A DNA stretch of 64,000 nucleotides from an uncultured Granulosicoccaceae bacterium (GTDB lineage Bacteria > Pseudomonadota > Gammaproteobacteria > Granulosicoccales > Granulosicoccaceae): positions 1-64,000 of the forward strand of contig CALHCI010000104.1 of the NCBI GenBank assembly GCA_937931165.1. The letters run 5' to 3'. The first letter of the stretch is position 1. Every line of letters starts with the position of its first letter. Under the pieces are notes generated by a model. The model saw nothing but the letters and a program-made list of their open reading frames with translations, had not been told where the DNA came from and ran no database searches. Of the stretch, positions 49,976 to 60,298 are shown one piece after another. A program made the translations under genes and the position numbers.

Positions 49976-51739
49976 ATGGGTTCTCGTTTAACACCGATTA
50001 TCGAGCGTTATGTCGCAGAGCTTGATGAGCAGGACGGTCTGTCCGAACGCAGTGCGGCTGTGCGTGGTGAACTCACTACCTTAATGTTTGCCGATGCACT
50101 GGAGCGTAAAATAAAACTCAGTGACAGCCATCCAGACCATCCGCTGCAAGTGGTCGTGGTGGGGCCTACTCAGGTTGGAAAAAGCACACTGGTCAGTTTG
50201 CTGCTCGGGCTTGAAAACGCAGAAGCCAGCGCCAGAGCGGGATTTACCGTGCACTGTAACGGTTTTGCCTGCTTCACAGGCAATGACGCCTGGCTGGAAG
50301 CTTTCTTCACCGAAATGACTAAAAAGCCCATCGAGGCTTTGCAGCGATCGATACTTGAAGAATATTCCTATTCTGATGTCGCTGACTCACTGACGGCAGA
50401 GACAGCCGGTCGCTATAACAACACCACGTTGTGGGATACCCCTGATTTTGATTCAGTTGCCTCCTTTCATTACCGCAGTCCGGTGCTGCAGACAATGGCC
50501 CTTGCTGATCTGCTGGTGATGGTCGTCAGTAAAGAGAAGTACGCCGATAAATCCGTTTGGGATGCCATTGAAATGCTGGCGCTGGCCGGGAAAAATATCA
50601 TCATAGCGATGAACAAAACCCCGCCTGAGGTAAGAGACCAACTGGCAGATTCTGTGAATAAAAAGTTTTCGCAAATATCTTCCCGCTTTCCGGATGCCAG
50701 CGCACCGCAAGTGATGTTCATTGATGAAGTGGCCAACCCGCAAGCAGAATTGCGGGATACCGCAGATTTGCTGGAATTGAAAGACCAGATCACCAACGAC
50801 GTTAAGCGGGCGTCGATTAATTCAATGCAAAGCGGTCTTGATCAATTGGTTGCTGCGCACTGGCAGGACTGGGTGCAGCCGATATCTACTCGACATGCAC
50901 AACAGCAGCAGTGGAAACAAATGGTTCAGCAGACCAGTGTCTCGCTGGTAAACCGTTATGAGGCAGAGTTTCTTGATAACAGCAGTCGTCATCGTGAAAC
51001 GTTTCAGTTAGCGGTGGCGGAATTACTGGTGTTACTGGAGGTGCCCGGCATGGCTGAACCGTTAACCAAACTCAGGAACATTGTTACGTGGCCGGTGCGA
51101 AAAGTTTTAAGTACTGCCGCGCAACACAGTAGCGCGACTATCAATAAGCAAGACAAACGTACTGAAGAGCGGCGTTTACTCGAGGAATTGCTCGATCACG
51201 GTTTAACCACACTTGCCGTGCAAATCAAAGAACAGGATAAAAATCAGGATTGGTGGGCTGAGCTGGATGGAAAACTGAATGCCGCTTCTCCGGCAATCAT
51301 CCGGGGGTATCACAACGAGCTTGATAACTATCAAACCCTGCTGAAAGTGGAGACCGAGCGTGCAGCAAGAGCACTGTACACAAAGTTGCAAGAGCAGCCT
51401 GCCACGCTAAACAGCTTACGGGCAGCGCGTGTCAGTGCCGATGCAGCGGCTGTTGTACTGGCTGTGAAATCCGGCGGTTTGGGTGCGGCTGATCTGGTAA
51501 TAGCGCCGGCGATGTTATCACTTACTACCATGCTAACCGAAGGTGCACTCGGTCAGTATATGAAGAAAGTTCAACAGGACTTAAAAAATTACCAGAAGAA
51601 AGCAGTGACTTCACTGGTTAATAGAAAGCTTGCCATTAAGCTTAATGCACTCACGCACGAGGCGGGTATTTCTCCAGAGCAACTTAAACAAACCGCAGCT
51701 CACTATAAGGTTGCAGAGCCTGAGCGCGCCGATGTCTGA
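49976..51739 (+). CDS. Large GTPase A of an overlapping pair (dynamin-like?)
   Basis: 587 residues. The N-terminal G domain has P-loop GPTQVGKST (about residues 63-71), an unusual G3 segment DTPDFDS (about 154-160) in place of DxxG, and a G4-like NKTP (about 213-216). Next to G3 is VVSKEKYADKSVWDAIEML. A long helical region follows. A hydrophobic, Gly/Ala-rich stretch near 500-530 (LAVKSGGLGAADLVIAPAML) could touch membrane, as in dynamin-like proteins. ATG 49976 or TTG 49973 starts it. Its end overlaps GTPase B by 8 bases. I do not recognise a named family. Confidence 0.8.
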   Translation: MGSRLTPIIERYVAELDEQDGLSERSAAVRGELTTLMFADALERKIKLSDSHPDHPLQVVVVGPTQVGKSTLVSLLLGLENAEASARAGFTVHCNGFACFTGNDAWLEAFFTEMTKKPIEALQRSILEEYSYSDVADSLTAETAGRYNNTTLWDTPDFDSVASFHYRSPVLQTMALADLLVMVVSKEKYADKSVWDAIEMLALAGKNIIIAMNKTPPEVRDQLADSVNKKFSQISSRFPDASAPQVMFIDEVANPQAELRDTADLLELKDQITNDVKRASINSMQSGLDQLVAAHWQDWVQPISTRHAQQQQWKQMVQQTSVSLVNRYEAEFLDNSSRHRETFQLAVAELLVLLEVPGMAEPLTKLRNIVTWPVRKVLSTAAQHSSATINKQDKRTEERRLLEELLDHGLTTLAVQIKEQDKNQDWWAELDGKLNAASPAIIRGYHNELDNYQTLLKVETERAARALYTKLQEQPATLNSLRAARVSADAAAVVLAVKSGGLGAADLVIAPAMLSLTTMLTEGALGQYMKKVQQDLKNYQKKAVTSLVNRKLAIKLNALTHEAGISPEQLKQTAAHYKVAEPERADV

Positions 51740-53378
51740 TTTAACAATCCAGTCACTGTACATACAAATTGAGCAGCTGCAGACGGAACTTGCTGATAAA
51801 TCGTGGATAGAAGATTCCAGCGTAAAACTAACCGACACTTCTACTGCCGCTGATTTGTTTGAAGACTATGACAATCGACCTTTAGTCGTCGGGTTGTTTG
51901 GTGGTACCGGTGCGGGTAAAAGCTCGTTGCTTAACCGGTTGGCGGGTACTGATATAGCGCGTACCGGGGTCGTGCGTCCGACTTCTATGGAAATTACTGC
52001 TTATCTGCATGAAGATAAAAAACTTACTGCATTGCCGAGTGGTTTCCCACAACAAAATTTTTCAAGCATCAGCCATAGTGCCAGTTCATTTAAAGATGTG
52101 ATGTGGGTGGATATGCCGGATTTCGATAGTGAGGAAACGCAAAATCGAGATCAGGTATTGCAATGGCTACCGTATATTGACGTGTTGATCTATGTGGTTA
52201 CACCGGAACGCTACAAAGACGCAGAAGGCTGGCGATTGTTGCAGTCACACGGTTATCGCCACGGATGGTTGTTTGTAATGAATCAGTGGGACAGAGCGGA
52301 GAGTATTCAGCTGAATGATTTTCGCGAACTGCTTCAGGACACCGGCTTCGAGCAGCCGAAAATATTTAAAACCTCTTGTAAAGATCCACAGCATGTTGAT
52401 GACGAGTTCGCTTCACTGGCTACTCTGGTCGCGAGCTTGTCCGAACGAAATGCCGTGGAACAGTTGGAGCAATTTGGCTGGTTGCATCGACTTGATGTGG
52501 CTGACAAGCGCCTGCGGCAGCAGGTGAGTATGCTTGCAGAACAGGAAATTGAATTGGTTGATTGCTTTGACCAGCACTGGAATGACTTCAACACAGAAGT
52601 GACAACCAACTCGGCACTCGCCGTACGTGAATACAGTGAGCGGTTTGCACCTGCCGATCGATCACCGGTCAAGACCGTATTAAAATCGATTAACGGTGGC
52701 AAGCAGAGCAACAGCGAAGCATTAAACACACTGTCGCTGGTTAAGGAAGCGCCCTTGTTGTGGGCTGACTGGTCATCGGCCAGACTAAAAGACACGCTTA
52801 GCCGTTTTCAGTTGGCGGAGCAGGCGCATGGTGTGCCGGCTGTACGTCTGGTAGCCGCGAGTAAAGCGATTAAAGACACTGGTCGTCTTATCGGCCAGGA
52901 CTGGCAGCAAGTTGTGTCGAACGCAGTGGCTAATCCGGGTCAGCCGTGGCAGCGAACTTTGCACTCGGTTTGTCGGTGGCTGCAATGGTTATTGCCGCTG
53001 GCTGTGGGTTGCTGGATAGCGTTTCGGGTGCTTGGCGGGTTTGTCGATGGGGCTTCAGACAGAGATGCCTATGTTGGCGTCGATTTTCTTGTTAATGGTC
53101 TGATGCTCACCGCAATCGCCTGGCTGATCCCCCTGGTGGCCACGCATCTGTCAAAGCCGTCGGTACCTAAAACTGTCGAGCGATCACTGGGTCAGGCATT
53201 GCAGCGGGATCTGCAAAACTTCGCGGATCCTTATCGCGATAACCTGAAGCAGATTTCGCAGGAGCGCAGAGGTCTGTATGAGAAAGCGCTGAAGCTGATG
53301 AAAAAGACACAGCAAATGCAGTCGCGATTCAGTGTGCTCGAGAACACCGAGCTCGATGGATTGCTCATGCGAAAGTAG
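51732..53378 (+). CDS. Large GTPase B of an overlapping pair, with two membrane segments
   Basis: 548 residues from ATG 51732, inside the last codons of GTPase A. P-loop GGTGAGKSS (about 57-65), G3 segment DMPDFDS (127-133), G4 NQWD (184-187). The stretch VVTPERYKDAEGWRLLQ after G3 mirrors the one in GTPase A. A helical region follows, then two membrane segments (about 415-440 and 455-480; WLLPLAVGCWIAFRVLG and LMLTAIAWLIPLVATHL) and a coiled C-terminal tail. The layout (G domain, helical bundle, membrane part) resembles bacterial dynamin-like or YfjP-type GTPases. The overlap implies coupled synthesis and probably a heteromeric complex. Confidence 0.8.
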   Translation: MSDLTIQSLYIQIEQLQTELADKSWIEDSSVKLTDTSTAADLFEDYDNRPLVVGLFGGTGAGKSSLLNRLAGTDIARTGVVRPTSMEITAYLHEDKKLTALPSGFPQQNFSSISHSASSFKDVMWVDMPDFDSEETQNRDQVLQWLPYIDVLIYVVTPERYKDAEGWRLLQSHGYRHGWLFVMNQWDRAESIQLNDFRELLQDTGFEQPKIFKTSCKDPQHVDDEFASLATLVASLSERNAVEQLEQFGWLHRLDVADKRLRQQVSMLAEQEIELVDCFDQHWNDFNTEVTTNSALAVREYSERFAPADRSPVKTVLKSINGGKQSNSEALNTLSLVKEAPLLWADWSSARLKDTLSRFQLAEQAHGVPAVRLVAASKAIKDTGRLIGQDWQQVVSNAVANPGQPWQRTLHSVCRWLQWLLPLAVGCWIAFRVLGGFVDGASDRDAYVGVDFLVNGLMLTAIAWLIPLVATHLSKPSVPKTVERSLGQALQRDLQNFADPYRDNLKQISQERRGLYEKALKLMKKTQQMQSRFSVLENTELDGLLMRK

Positions 53379-53403
53379 CGACAGAGTATCTACGTGACAA
53401 AAA

Positions 53404-54117
53404 TCAGGGGGTTCGTGCGAATGCCCAAATCGAGATTTTCTGACAACCGGATTTTTTCAGTACTTTTGCCAGTGCCTCGCAGGTGGCACCGGTGGTCAGC
53501 ACATCATCAATAATCGCAATATGCTTTGTGTTGCATGATCGGCTTGTCTTGAATACACCGCGCATATTGATGCGCCTGTCGCGGGCGTTTAATTCGGCCT
53601 GCGGCTGGCGGGCGACTGTTCGCTGAGCAAGCGTGTCATCGACAGGTAAGGATAGTCTTTTGCCGATCACGGCAGCCAGTGTGGATGCCTGGTTGAATCC
53701 GCGTTCAAGATATCTGTCCGAGTGAACCGGTACGGGTACCAGCAAATCCGGGCGCATTGCGGGCACGGCAGCCTGAGCCAGGAGTTCACCCATGACTCGG
53801 GCGAATTTTCGTTCACCGGCAAACTTTAGCTGATGAACCATAAAATCTGCCGGAGGCCGGTAAAGAAACGGAATACAGGCTTCGCTGAAAAGACTGGTAT
53901 TGCCAAGACAACTGCCACATTGCAGCGCTTTTTCAGTGGGAGCAGGCAGTGCTTGAGGTAACGGTAATGCACAGGTTGTACAGCAATAGTGGTTATGGGG
54001 TAACTGATCAAAACAGGCCCGGCAAATATCGATACCGGTATCAGTTTTGCTATCGCATAGCGTACAGGTGGCAGGTAATAGCACATTGTAAACTAAATGT
54101 AACAAAGGAAAATTCAC
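53404..54117 (-). CDS. ComF family protein (phosphoribosyltransferase fold)
   Basis: 237 residues. An N-terminal zinc-finger-like part carries Cys pairs (CTLCDSK, CRACFDQ, CCTTCALPLP, CGSCLG), and a phosphoribosyltransferase domain follows with PVPVHSDRYLERGFNQA and the PRPP-binding loop IAIIDDVLTTGATCEAL. ComF/GntX proteins help DNA uptake in competent bacteria and use of DNA as nutrient in others. In many gammaproteobacteria it neighbours biotin genes, but not here. It is convergent with GTPase B, 25 bases apart. Confidence 0.9.
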   Translation of the reverse strand: MNFPLLHLVYNVLLPATCTLCDSKTDTGIDICRACFDQLPHNHYCCTTCALPLPQALPAPTEKALQCGSCLGNTSLFSEACIPFLYRPPADFMVHQLKFAGERKFARVMGELLAQAAVPAMRPDLLVPVPVHSDRYLERGFNQASTLAAVIGKRLSLPVDDTLAQRTVARQPQAELNARDRRINMRGVFKTSRSCNTKHIAIIDDVLTTGATCEALAKVLKKSGCQKISIWAFARTP

Positions 54118-54458
54118 GCCTTACTGCCTTAAAACTCGCCTGATTCTTACCAGAATACGTTACAAACGTGTTGGCTTTGGATATTTTGTTCGCGTATTTG
54201 TTGATCCGGTGCACATAACTTGTGTTAGGATTAATACAGCCGTGTACGTTTTTTGACAATTTTTACGGTTGTCGGGCGACGGAAAGGGTGGTGTGCGGTA
54301 GTTGGGTGGTGGAAAATTTCTCAAAGCAACTATTGATACAGCAATATTACAAATAGAAGCGTGTTAGTTCACGTAAAGCCGAGGCAGGGCCTTTTAACTT
54401 AAAAAATCACCTGCTCATATACTGTTTAAACAAAGTAATCGCAAATTGGAGTGATTCA
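54118..54458. other. Intergenic region between divergent comF and OmpA-lipoprotein genes
   Basis: About 340 bases, A+T-rich. It must hold both promoters. An extended -10 like TG-T-TAGGAT (54223-54231) is seen with TTGATC (54201-54206) 19 bases upstream, a weak promoter candidate for the plus-strand gene, which would have a leader of about 220 bases. No gene-like frame or small RNA was recognised. A long leader is in line with other omp genes that are under sRNA control. Confidence 0.35.
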
Positions 54459-55124
54459 ATGCATATAAAACTCCTGTCTGTCGCTGTAGGTGCTGCTCTA
54501 TTGGCCGGGTGTGGCACGTTATCAGGTGATGGTCCTTCAGTGGGTTCCACTGGCTATGTTGTCGGCAAGGATGGCAACATTTTGTCCGGTGGTGGGGACT
54601 GTCTGAGAGACAAACACTGGGGCGACGAGTCTGCCTGCGGTGATGGTGAGATGGAAGGCAAAGAAATGATGGCGGAAAAAGCGCCGGAGCCGGAAGAGCA
54701 GGTGGCACCACCTCCTCCACCACCGCCGCCACCGCCACCACAGCCAGCGCCTGAAGCTGCACCAGAGCCTTCAATTGAGAAGGTAGTTCTGAGTGGTCGA
54801 GCGTTGTTCCCGTACGATTCGTCTCAGTTGACTGCCCAGGGCAGCCGTGAGATGGACGGACTCATCACCAAGCTTCAGTCCTACCAGGACATCGAACTGG
54901 TTGATGTTGTCGGTCACGCTGACAGCCGCGGTTCGGTTGAATACAACCAGGGCCTGTCTGAGCGTCGCGCAGAAACTGTGAAGGCCAAGCTTGAAGGTGC
55001 ATTCCCTCAGGTGCCAATCACAGCATCTGGTCTGGGTGAGACAGCTCCGATTGCGAGCAACGACACTGCAGAAGGCCGACGTCTCAACCGTCGCGTTGAA
55101 ATCAGAGTCGAAGCGATCAACTAA
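54459..55124 (+). CDS. OmpA family lipoprotein with polyproline hinge
   Basis: 221 residues. The lipobox LAGC (Cys at residue 18) follows a signal peptide. A Gly/Asp-rich part with GGDCLRDKHWGDESACGDG comes next, then a Glu-rich stretch and eleven consecutive prolines (about residues 85-95). The C-terminal OmpA domain begins VLSGRALFPYDSSQL and holds VDVVGHADSRGSVEYNQGLSE and NRRVEIRVE, the peptidoglycan-binding pattern. ATG 54459 follows TTGGAGTG. A strong terminator lies 30 bases after the stop, so it is a single-gene transcript, probably abundant. Confidence 0.92.
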   Translation: MHIKLLSVAVGAALLAGCGTLSGDGPSVGSTGYVVGKDGNILSGGGDCLRDKHWGDESACGDGEMEGKEMMAEKAPEPEEQVAPPPPPPPPPPPQPAPEAAPEPSIEKVVLSGRALFPYDSSQLTAQGSREMDGLITKLQSYQDIELVDVVGHADSRGSVEYNQGLSERRAETVKAKLEGAFPQVPITASGLGETAPIASNDTAEGRRLNRRVEIRVEAIN

Positions 55125-55153
55125 GATCGTTTGAGTTATGAGTTGGTAGTTTG

Positions 55154-55183
55154 GCTCCGCGCCCGTTCGGGTGCGGAGCTTTT
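55154..55183 (+). terminator. Intrinsic terminator of the OmpA-lipoprotein gene
   Basis: GCTCCGCGCCC (55154-55164) pairs with GGGTGCGGAGC (55169-55179), 11 bp with one G-U pair around the loop GTTC, directly followed by TTTT and TCGTTT. This is a textbook Rho-independent terminator. Confidence 0.9.
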
Positions 55184-55186
55184 CGT

Positions 55187-55861
55187 TTACATTTCGCCTC
55201 TCTCTGCAAGAGACACCTGGTACCCGTCACCAACAATGATGTGGTCCAGCACACGAATGTCTACGACTCCCAGTGCCTTAACCAGTTTTTTGGTGATCTC
55301 GATATCTGCTCTGCTGGGCTCTGCAACGCCTGACGGGTGATTGTGCGCGAGCACCACAGCGGCGCAGTTACATTGCAATGCTGCCTTGACTACTTCCCGG
55401 GGATACACAGACGCCGAGTCTATGGTGCCGTTGAACAGTGGCTGGTAGCGAATCAGCCGGTGGCGATTATCCAGAAACAGGCAGGCAAATACTTCGTGCT
55501 CAAGCGAGCGCATATTCAACGAGACAACGCTTTTTACCGCATCGGGTGATTCCAGAAACTCCCGCTCTTTAGCGCGGCTGGTTTCATAGCGCTTTGCCAT
55601 TTCAAGCACTGCAGTGAGTTGCGCGTATTTTGCAGGGCCAAGACCTTTCGTATTACAGAAAGTCTCTCTGTCTGATGAAAATAGATGTACCAACCCTCCG
55701 TGCTGCTCGATAATGTCGTGTGCAATTTGCAATGCTGATCGGCCGCGAGTGCCGGTTCTGATCAAAATTGCCAGAAGCTCTGCGTCAGTCAGGATGGAGG
55801 GGCCACTGGCGAGTAATTTTTCACGCGGGCGTTCACTACGGGGTAAATCTGATAATGCCAT
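55187..55861 (-). CDS. radC: RadC family (JAB/MPN domain) protein
   Basis: 224 residues. An N-terminal helix-hairpin-helix part (AELLAILIRTGTRGRSALQIA) precedes the JAB/MPN domain with the metal motif AHNHPSGVAEPSRADIEITK and LDHIIVG. Once thought to act in DNA repair, RadC has no settled function. In other genomes it sits next to coaBC (dfp), as here, but divergent and separated by the inverted-repeat element. Convergent with the OmpA-lipoprotein gene. Confidence 0.93.
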   Translation of the reverse strand: MALSDLPRSERPREKLLASGPSILTDAELLAILIRTGTRGRSALQIAHDIIEQHGGLVHLFSSDRETFCNTKGLGPAKYAQLTAVLEMAKRYETSRAKEREFLESPDAVKSVVSLNMRSLEHEVFACLFLDNRHRLIRYQPLFNGTIDSASVYPREVVKAALQCNCAAVVLAHNHPSGVAEPSRADIEITKKLVKALGVVDIRVLDHIIVGDGYQVSLAERGEM

Positions 55862-55956
55862 TATTGGATACTAATCGGCCTGTGGTTCAAGAGTCTGTAC
55901 GGTTTCACAGATGTACAATTGGCTCGCTATCATGCAACGCAGATTGTTATCAAAGC

Positions 55957-56131
55957 ACCTAGCCCGGATAATTTACGAAATTGACGGCGTCCCGCTTAAT
56001 CTTTGGATCCACAGCAAATTTTTTTGCTCTTGCAAATATCAAACAAACTATTCGACGCGAGAAGGTAATTTACTGTGCACTCGAATCTCTACACGCTACG
56101 CTCGCCATTTCATGAATAATCCGGGCTAAGT
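55957..56131. mobile_element. MITE-like element with 26-bp terminal inverted repeats
   Basis: The left end CACCTAGCCCGGATAATTTA (from about 55956) and the complement of the right end CACTTAGCCCGGATTATTCA match in 22 of 26 positions out to GAAAT. The intervening 120 bases hold no gene. A nearly identical right end occurs at 122-141 beside ctpA. No clear target-site duplication is visible. From memory the terminal CTAGCCCGGATTATTCATGA type recalls IS1380-family ends, which would make this a non-autonomous derivative. It splits the radC-coaBC intergenic space and may affect coaBC expression. Confidence 0.65.
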
Positions 56132-56169
56132 GTGCACCTGTTTTTTTACCCAATAAGGGAGCAACGTTG

Positions 56170-57384
56170 ATGAAAGTTCTGCTAGGGGTTACCGGAGGGA
56201 TCGCCTGTTATAAGTCACCGGAGATCGTGCGTCGGCTTGCTGATCACGGCGTTGAGGTACAGGTGGTGATGACCCAGTCGGCGTGTGAATTCATTAAACC
56301 ACTGGTGTTCCAGGCAGTCACTGGTAATCCGGTGCATCTCGATCTGCTTGATGAAGACGCAGAAGCGGGCATGGGACATATTGAACTTGCGCGGTGGGCA
56401 GATGTGTTTTTAATTGCACCGGCCACAGCCAACACCATTGCTCGCATGACAGCAGGTATTGCAGATGATCTGCTATCAACAATCTGTCTTGCCACTACCG
56501 CGAAGCAGGTTATCGCACCGGCGATGAACAGTATGATGTGGCACCACCCGGCCACATCAGCAAATCTTGAAACGTTAAAATCCAGAGGTGTTGAAGTACT
56601 CGGTCCGGACGAAGGTTCGCAAGCCTGTGGTGAAACAGGCGTGGGCCGTATGCTGGAGCCGGACGATATTGTTACTGCTATTGTAGAAGGGAACAATACA
56701 ACCGTTGCCGAACCCGGCTTGTTAGCCGGAGTCAACGTGTTGATCACTGCTGGTCCTACACGGGAAGATATTGATCCGGTGCGATTCATCAGTAATCACA
56801 GCAGCGGTAAAATGGGCTTTGCGCTTGCACAGGCAGCGCTTGAGGCGGGTGCCCGGGTTACGCTGGTGGCCGGCCCTGTGCGTCTGCCGACCCCGGCCAA
56901 AGCAGATCGCGTTGATGTTATCAGTGCCCGGGATATGCATCGTGAGGTAATGCAGCGCGCTGGAGATGCCGATATTTTCATTTCGGTAGCTGCAGTTGCT
57001 GATTACCGCGTGACAGAACAGGCCGACAGTAAAATCAAAAAGTCCGCTGACGATATGGTGCTGACATTAACGCGCAATGCAGACATTCTGGCTGATGTCG
57101 CGGCATTGGCATCACGGCCTATGTGTGTCGGGTTTGCTGCGGAAACTGAAAACCTCGAAACTTATGCACGCGGCAAGCTGCAACGCAAAAAGCTCGATAT
57201 GATTATTGCTAACCTGGTCGGTGGTACGGCTACAGGATTTAACAGTGACCAAAACGCTGTTGAAGTATTCTGGCCTGAGGGTGGACAGTCTTTTTCGTCG
57301 CGCTCTAAACAATCTTTGTCAGTGGATCTCATTTCGCTTATTGCTTCACGCTATCAGCGTCAGAATACAAAAGACCGGTCATGA
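56170..57384 (+). CDS. coaBC: Bifunctional phosphopantothenoylcysteine decarboxylase/synthetase
   Basis: Carries out two steps of coenzyme A synthesis. The N-terminal FMN-dependent CoaC half has [15 protein letters not shown], the APAMNSMMW substrate motif and the active-site Cys in [13 protein letters not shown]. The C-terminal CoaB half starts about residue 188 with [20 protein letters not shown], then [12 protein letters not shown]. About 404 residues. ATG 56170 or TTG 56167 is possible, with AGGGAG at 56154-56159. It overlaps dut by four bases (ATGA). First gene of coaBC-dut-algC-argB. Confidence 0.96.
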   Translation: MKVLLGVTGGIACYKSPEIVRRLADHGVEVQVVMTQSACEFIKPLVFQAVTGNPVHLDLLDEDAEAGMGHIELARWADVFLIAPATANTIARMTAGIADDLLSTICLATTAKQVIAPAMNSMMWHHPATSANLETLKSRGVEVLGPDEGSQACGETGVGRMLEPDDIVTAIVEGNNTTVAEPGLLAGVNVLITAGPTREDIDPVRFISNHSSGKMGFALAQAALEAGARVTLVAGPVRLPTPAKADRVDVISARDMHREVMQRAGDADIFISVAAVADYRVTEQADSKIKKSADDMVLTLTRNADILADVAALASRPMCVGFAAETENLETYARGKLQRKKLDMIIANLVGGTATGFNSDQNAVEVFWPEGGQSFSSRSKQSLSVDLISLIASRYQRQNTKDRS

Positions 57385-57836
57385 ATAAAAAAGTACAACT
57401 GAAAATTCTCGACCCGCGTCTGGGTGACTCAATTGATTTACCGCAACGAGCCACCGATGGTTCAGCCGGTCTGGATTTACGTGCTTGTATTGATCAGGAA
57501 ATAATGCTGCAACCCGGTGATGTTGAATTGCTGCCAACCGGGCTCGCCATGTACATCGCCGACCCGACGCTTGCCGGTATGATCCTGCCGCGCTCCGGTC
57601 TTGGCCATAAGCATGGCATTGTACTCGGCAACCTGGTCGGGCTTATCGATTCGGACTATCAGGGGCAGTTGTTTGTTTCGTGCTGGAACCGTTCTGAAAA
57701 TCCCTACACGGTATCACCGGGTGAGCGTATTGCCCAGCTGGTTGTAGTGCCGGTTGTGCAAACAGACTTTGAGCTGGTTGAGCAATTTGAATCGACCGAT
57801 CGCGCCCAGGGTGGTTTTGGTTCCACCGGCAGTTAA
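57381..57836 (+). CDS. dut: dUTP diphosphatase
   Basis: Hydrolyses dUTP, keeping uracil out of DNA and feeding dTMP synthesis. The five trimeric dUTPase motifs are seen: [11 protein letters not shown] (1), [11 protein letters not shown] (2), [13 protein letters not shown] (3), [10 protein letters not shown] (4) and the C-terminal arm [10 protein letters not shown] (5). 151 residues is normal. Its ATG lies within the end of coaBC, so translation is coupled. Confidence 0.97.
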   Translation: MNKKVQLKILDPRLGDSIDLPQRATDGSAGLDLRACIDQEIMLQPGDVELLPTGLAMYIADPTLAGMILPRSGLGHKHGIVLGNLVGLIDSDYQGQLFVSCWNRSENPYTVSPGERIAQLVVVPVVQTDFELVEQFESTDRAQGGFGSTGS

Positions 57837-57942
57837 TTCATCAGCAATCCTGCACAAGCCATTGTTATTTCTTCGTATATTGTCTGGCGGGCTTTGTGCT
57901 TTATCATACGAATCAGATTAATTTTCCCGCCCGAGGTTAACC

Positions 57943-59316
57943 ATGAATATTGATGCTTCAATTTTTCGCGCCTACGACATTCGCGGTGTCGTTGCCGATG
58001 CACTGACACCGGAGGCGGTGGAACAGATTGGCCGAGCCTTCGGCAGCGAAAGTCTTGCGCGCGGACAAAACACGGTCACGCTGGGTCGCGATGGTCGATT
58101 GTCCGGACCTGATCTGATCGCAGCACTCGCCAAAGGTATTCAAAGTACTGGTTGCGATGTAATCAACATAGGCATGGTGCCCACGCCGGTGCTGTATTTC
58201 TCCACCTACCATCTTGATACCGGCACCGGCATCATGGTGACCGGAAGCCATAATCCACCGGAATACAACGGTCTGAAAATGATGATCGGTGGTGACACAC
58301 TTTTTGGTGATGGCATTCAATTGTTATATCAGCGTTTGGTTAACGGTGATCTTGCCAGCGGTGATGGAAAGTATTCGGAACAGGATGTCCTCGAAGCCTA
58401 CCTTGACCGTATTATCGGTGATATTAAACTGGAACGCCCAATGCGCATTGCTACAGACTGCGGTAATGGCGTTGCCGGGGTCTGTGCGGCCGGACTGTTC
58501 CGCAAACTCGGTTGCGAAGTACACGAGCTGTTTTCCGAAGTTGATGGTAACTTCCCTAACCATCATCCTGACCCTGCGAAAGTCGAGAACCTGCAGGATA
58601 TATCAGCGCTGGTGGAATCCGAAAAACTCGATCTTGGTCTTGCCTTCGATGGTGATGGCGACCGGGTAGGCGTTATTGATGATCGTGGTCAGATTATCTG
58701 GCCGGACCGCCAAATGATTCTTTACTCGCGTGACATCCTTTCTCGTAACCCCGGTGCGAAAATAATTTACGACGTTAAATGCTCCAGACTGTTGCCTGCA
58801 GCTATTAAAGAAGCCGGCGGTGATCCTGAAATGTGGAAAACCGGGCACTCGTTCGTAAAAACCCGTATCAAGGAAACCGGGGCAGCACTGGGTGGAGAAA
58901 TGAGTGGTCATATCTTCTTTAAAGAGCGCTGGTACGGATTTGACGACGCACTGTATTCTGCGGCACGCTTGCTGGAGATTGTGTCTCGAGATCAGCGTAA
59001 GGTCAGTGAAATTTTCGGCGAGATTCCAGACAGTGTTAACACGCCCGAGCTGGGTATTAAATTCGCCGAAGGTGAGCATCATAAATTCATGCAGACCTTT
59101 GTCGACAATGCCAACTTCAAGGGTGCTGAACTGACGACTATCGATGGTCTTCGAGCAGACTTTGAGTCCGGCTGGGGGCTGGTTCGTGCCTCTAACACGA
59201 CACCTTCATTAGTCATTCGCTTCGAAGCGGATTCAAAATCGGCGCTTGAAGAAATACAATCAGAGTTTCGCACGGCCATGCTGGCCGTCGATTCAACACT
59301 TGAACTACCTTTTTAA
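57943..59316 (+). CDS. algC: Phosphomannomutase/phosphoglucomutase
   Basis: Interconverts 1- and 6-phosphates of mannose and glucose for exopolysaccharide and LPS precursors. Alpha-D-phosphohexomutase landmarks: N-terminal FRAYDIRGVV, the phosphoserine loop TGSHNPPEYNGLKM, the metal loop FDGDGDRVGV, sugar loop GGEMSGHIFF and phosphate-binding VRASNTTPSLVIRFEA. 457 residues and the neighbours coaBC, dut and argB match the Pseudomonas algC locus. An RBS-like GAGG stands at 57933-57936. Confidence 0.94.
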   Translation: MNIDASIFRAYDIRGVVADALTPEAVEQIGRAFGSESLARGQNTVTLGRDGRLSGPDLIAALAKGIQSTGCDVINIGMVPTPVLYFSTYHLDTGTGIMVTGSHNPPEYNGLKMMIGGDTLFGDGIQLLYQRLVNGDLASGDGKYSEQDVLEAYLDRIIGDIKLERPMRIATDCGNGVAGVCAAGLFRKLGCEVHELFSEVDGNFPNHHPDPAKVENLQDISALVESEKLDLGLAFDGDGDRVGVIDDRGQIIWPDRQMILYSRDILSRNPGAKIIYDVKCSRLLPAAIKEAGGDPEMWKTGHSFVKTRIKETGAALGGEMSGHIFFKERWYGFDDALYSAARLLEIVSRDQRKVSEIFGEIPDSVNTPELGIKFAEGEHHKFMQTFVDNANFKGAELTTIDGLRADFESGWGLVRASNTTPSLVIRFEADSKSALEEIQSEFRTAMLAVDSTLELPF

Positions 59317-60249
<933 letters not shown>

Positions 60250-60265
60250 TCAGTCCGATAGTTTC

Positions 60266-60288
60266 GCCGCAAAATAAGTTTTTGTGGC
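60266..60288 (+). terminator. Weak terminator after argB
   Basis: GCCGCAAAA and TTTTGTGGC pair over 9 bases with one G-U pair and a 5-base loop, 16 bases after the argB stop, between argB and the convergent DUF4124 gene. The downstream T content is modest (TTGTGAGATTTT). Confidence 0.4.
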
Positions 60289-60298
60289 TTGTGAGATT

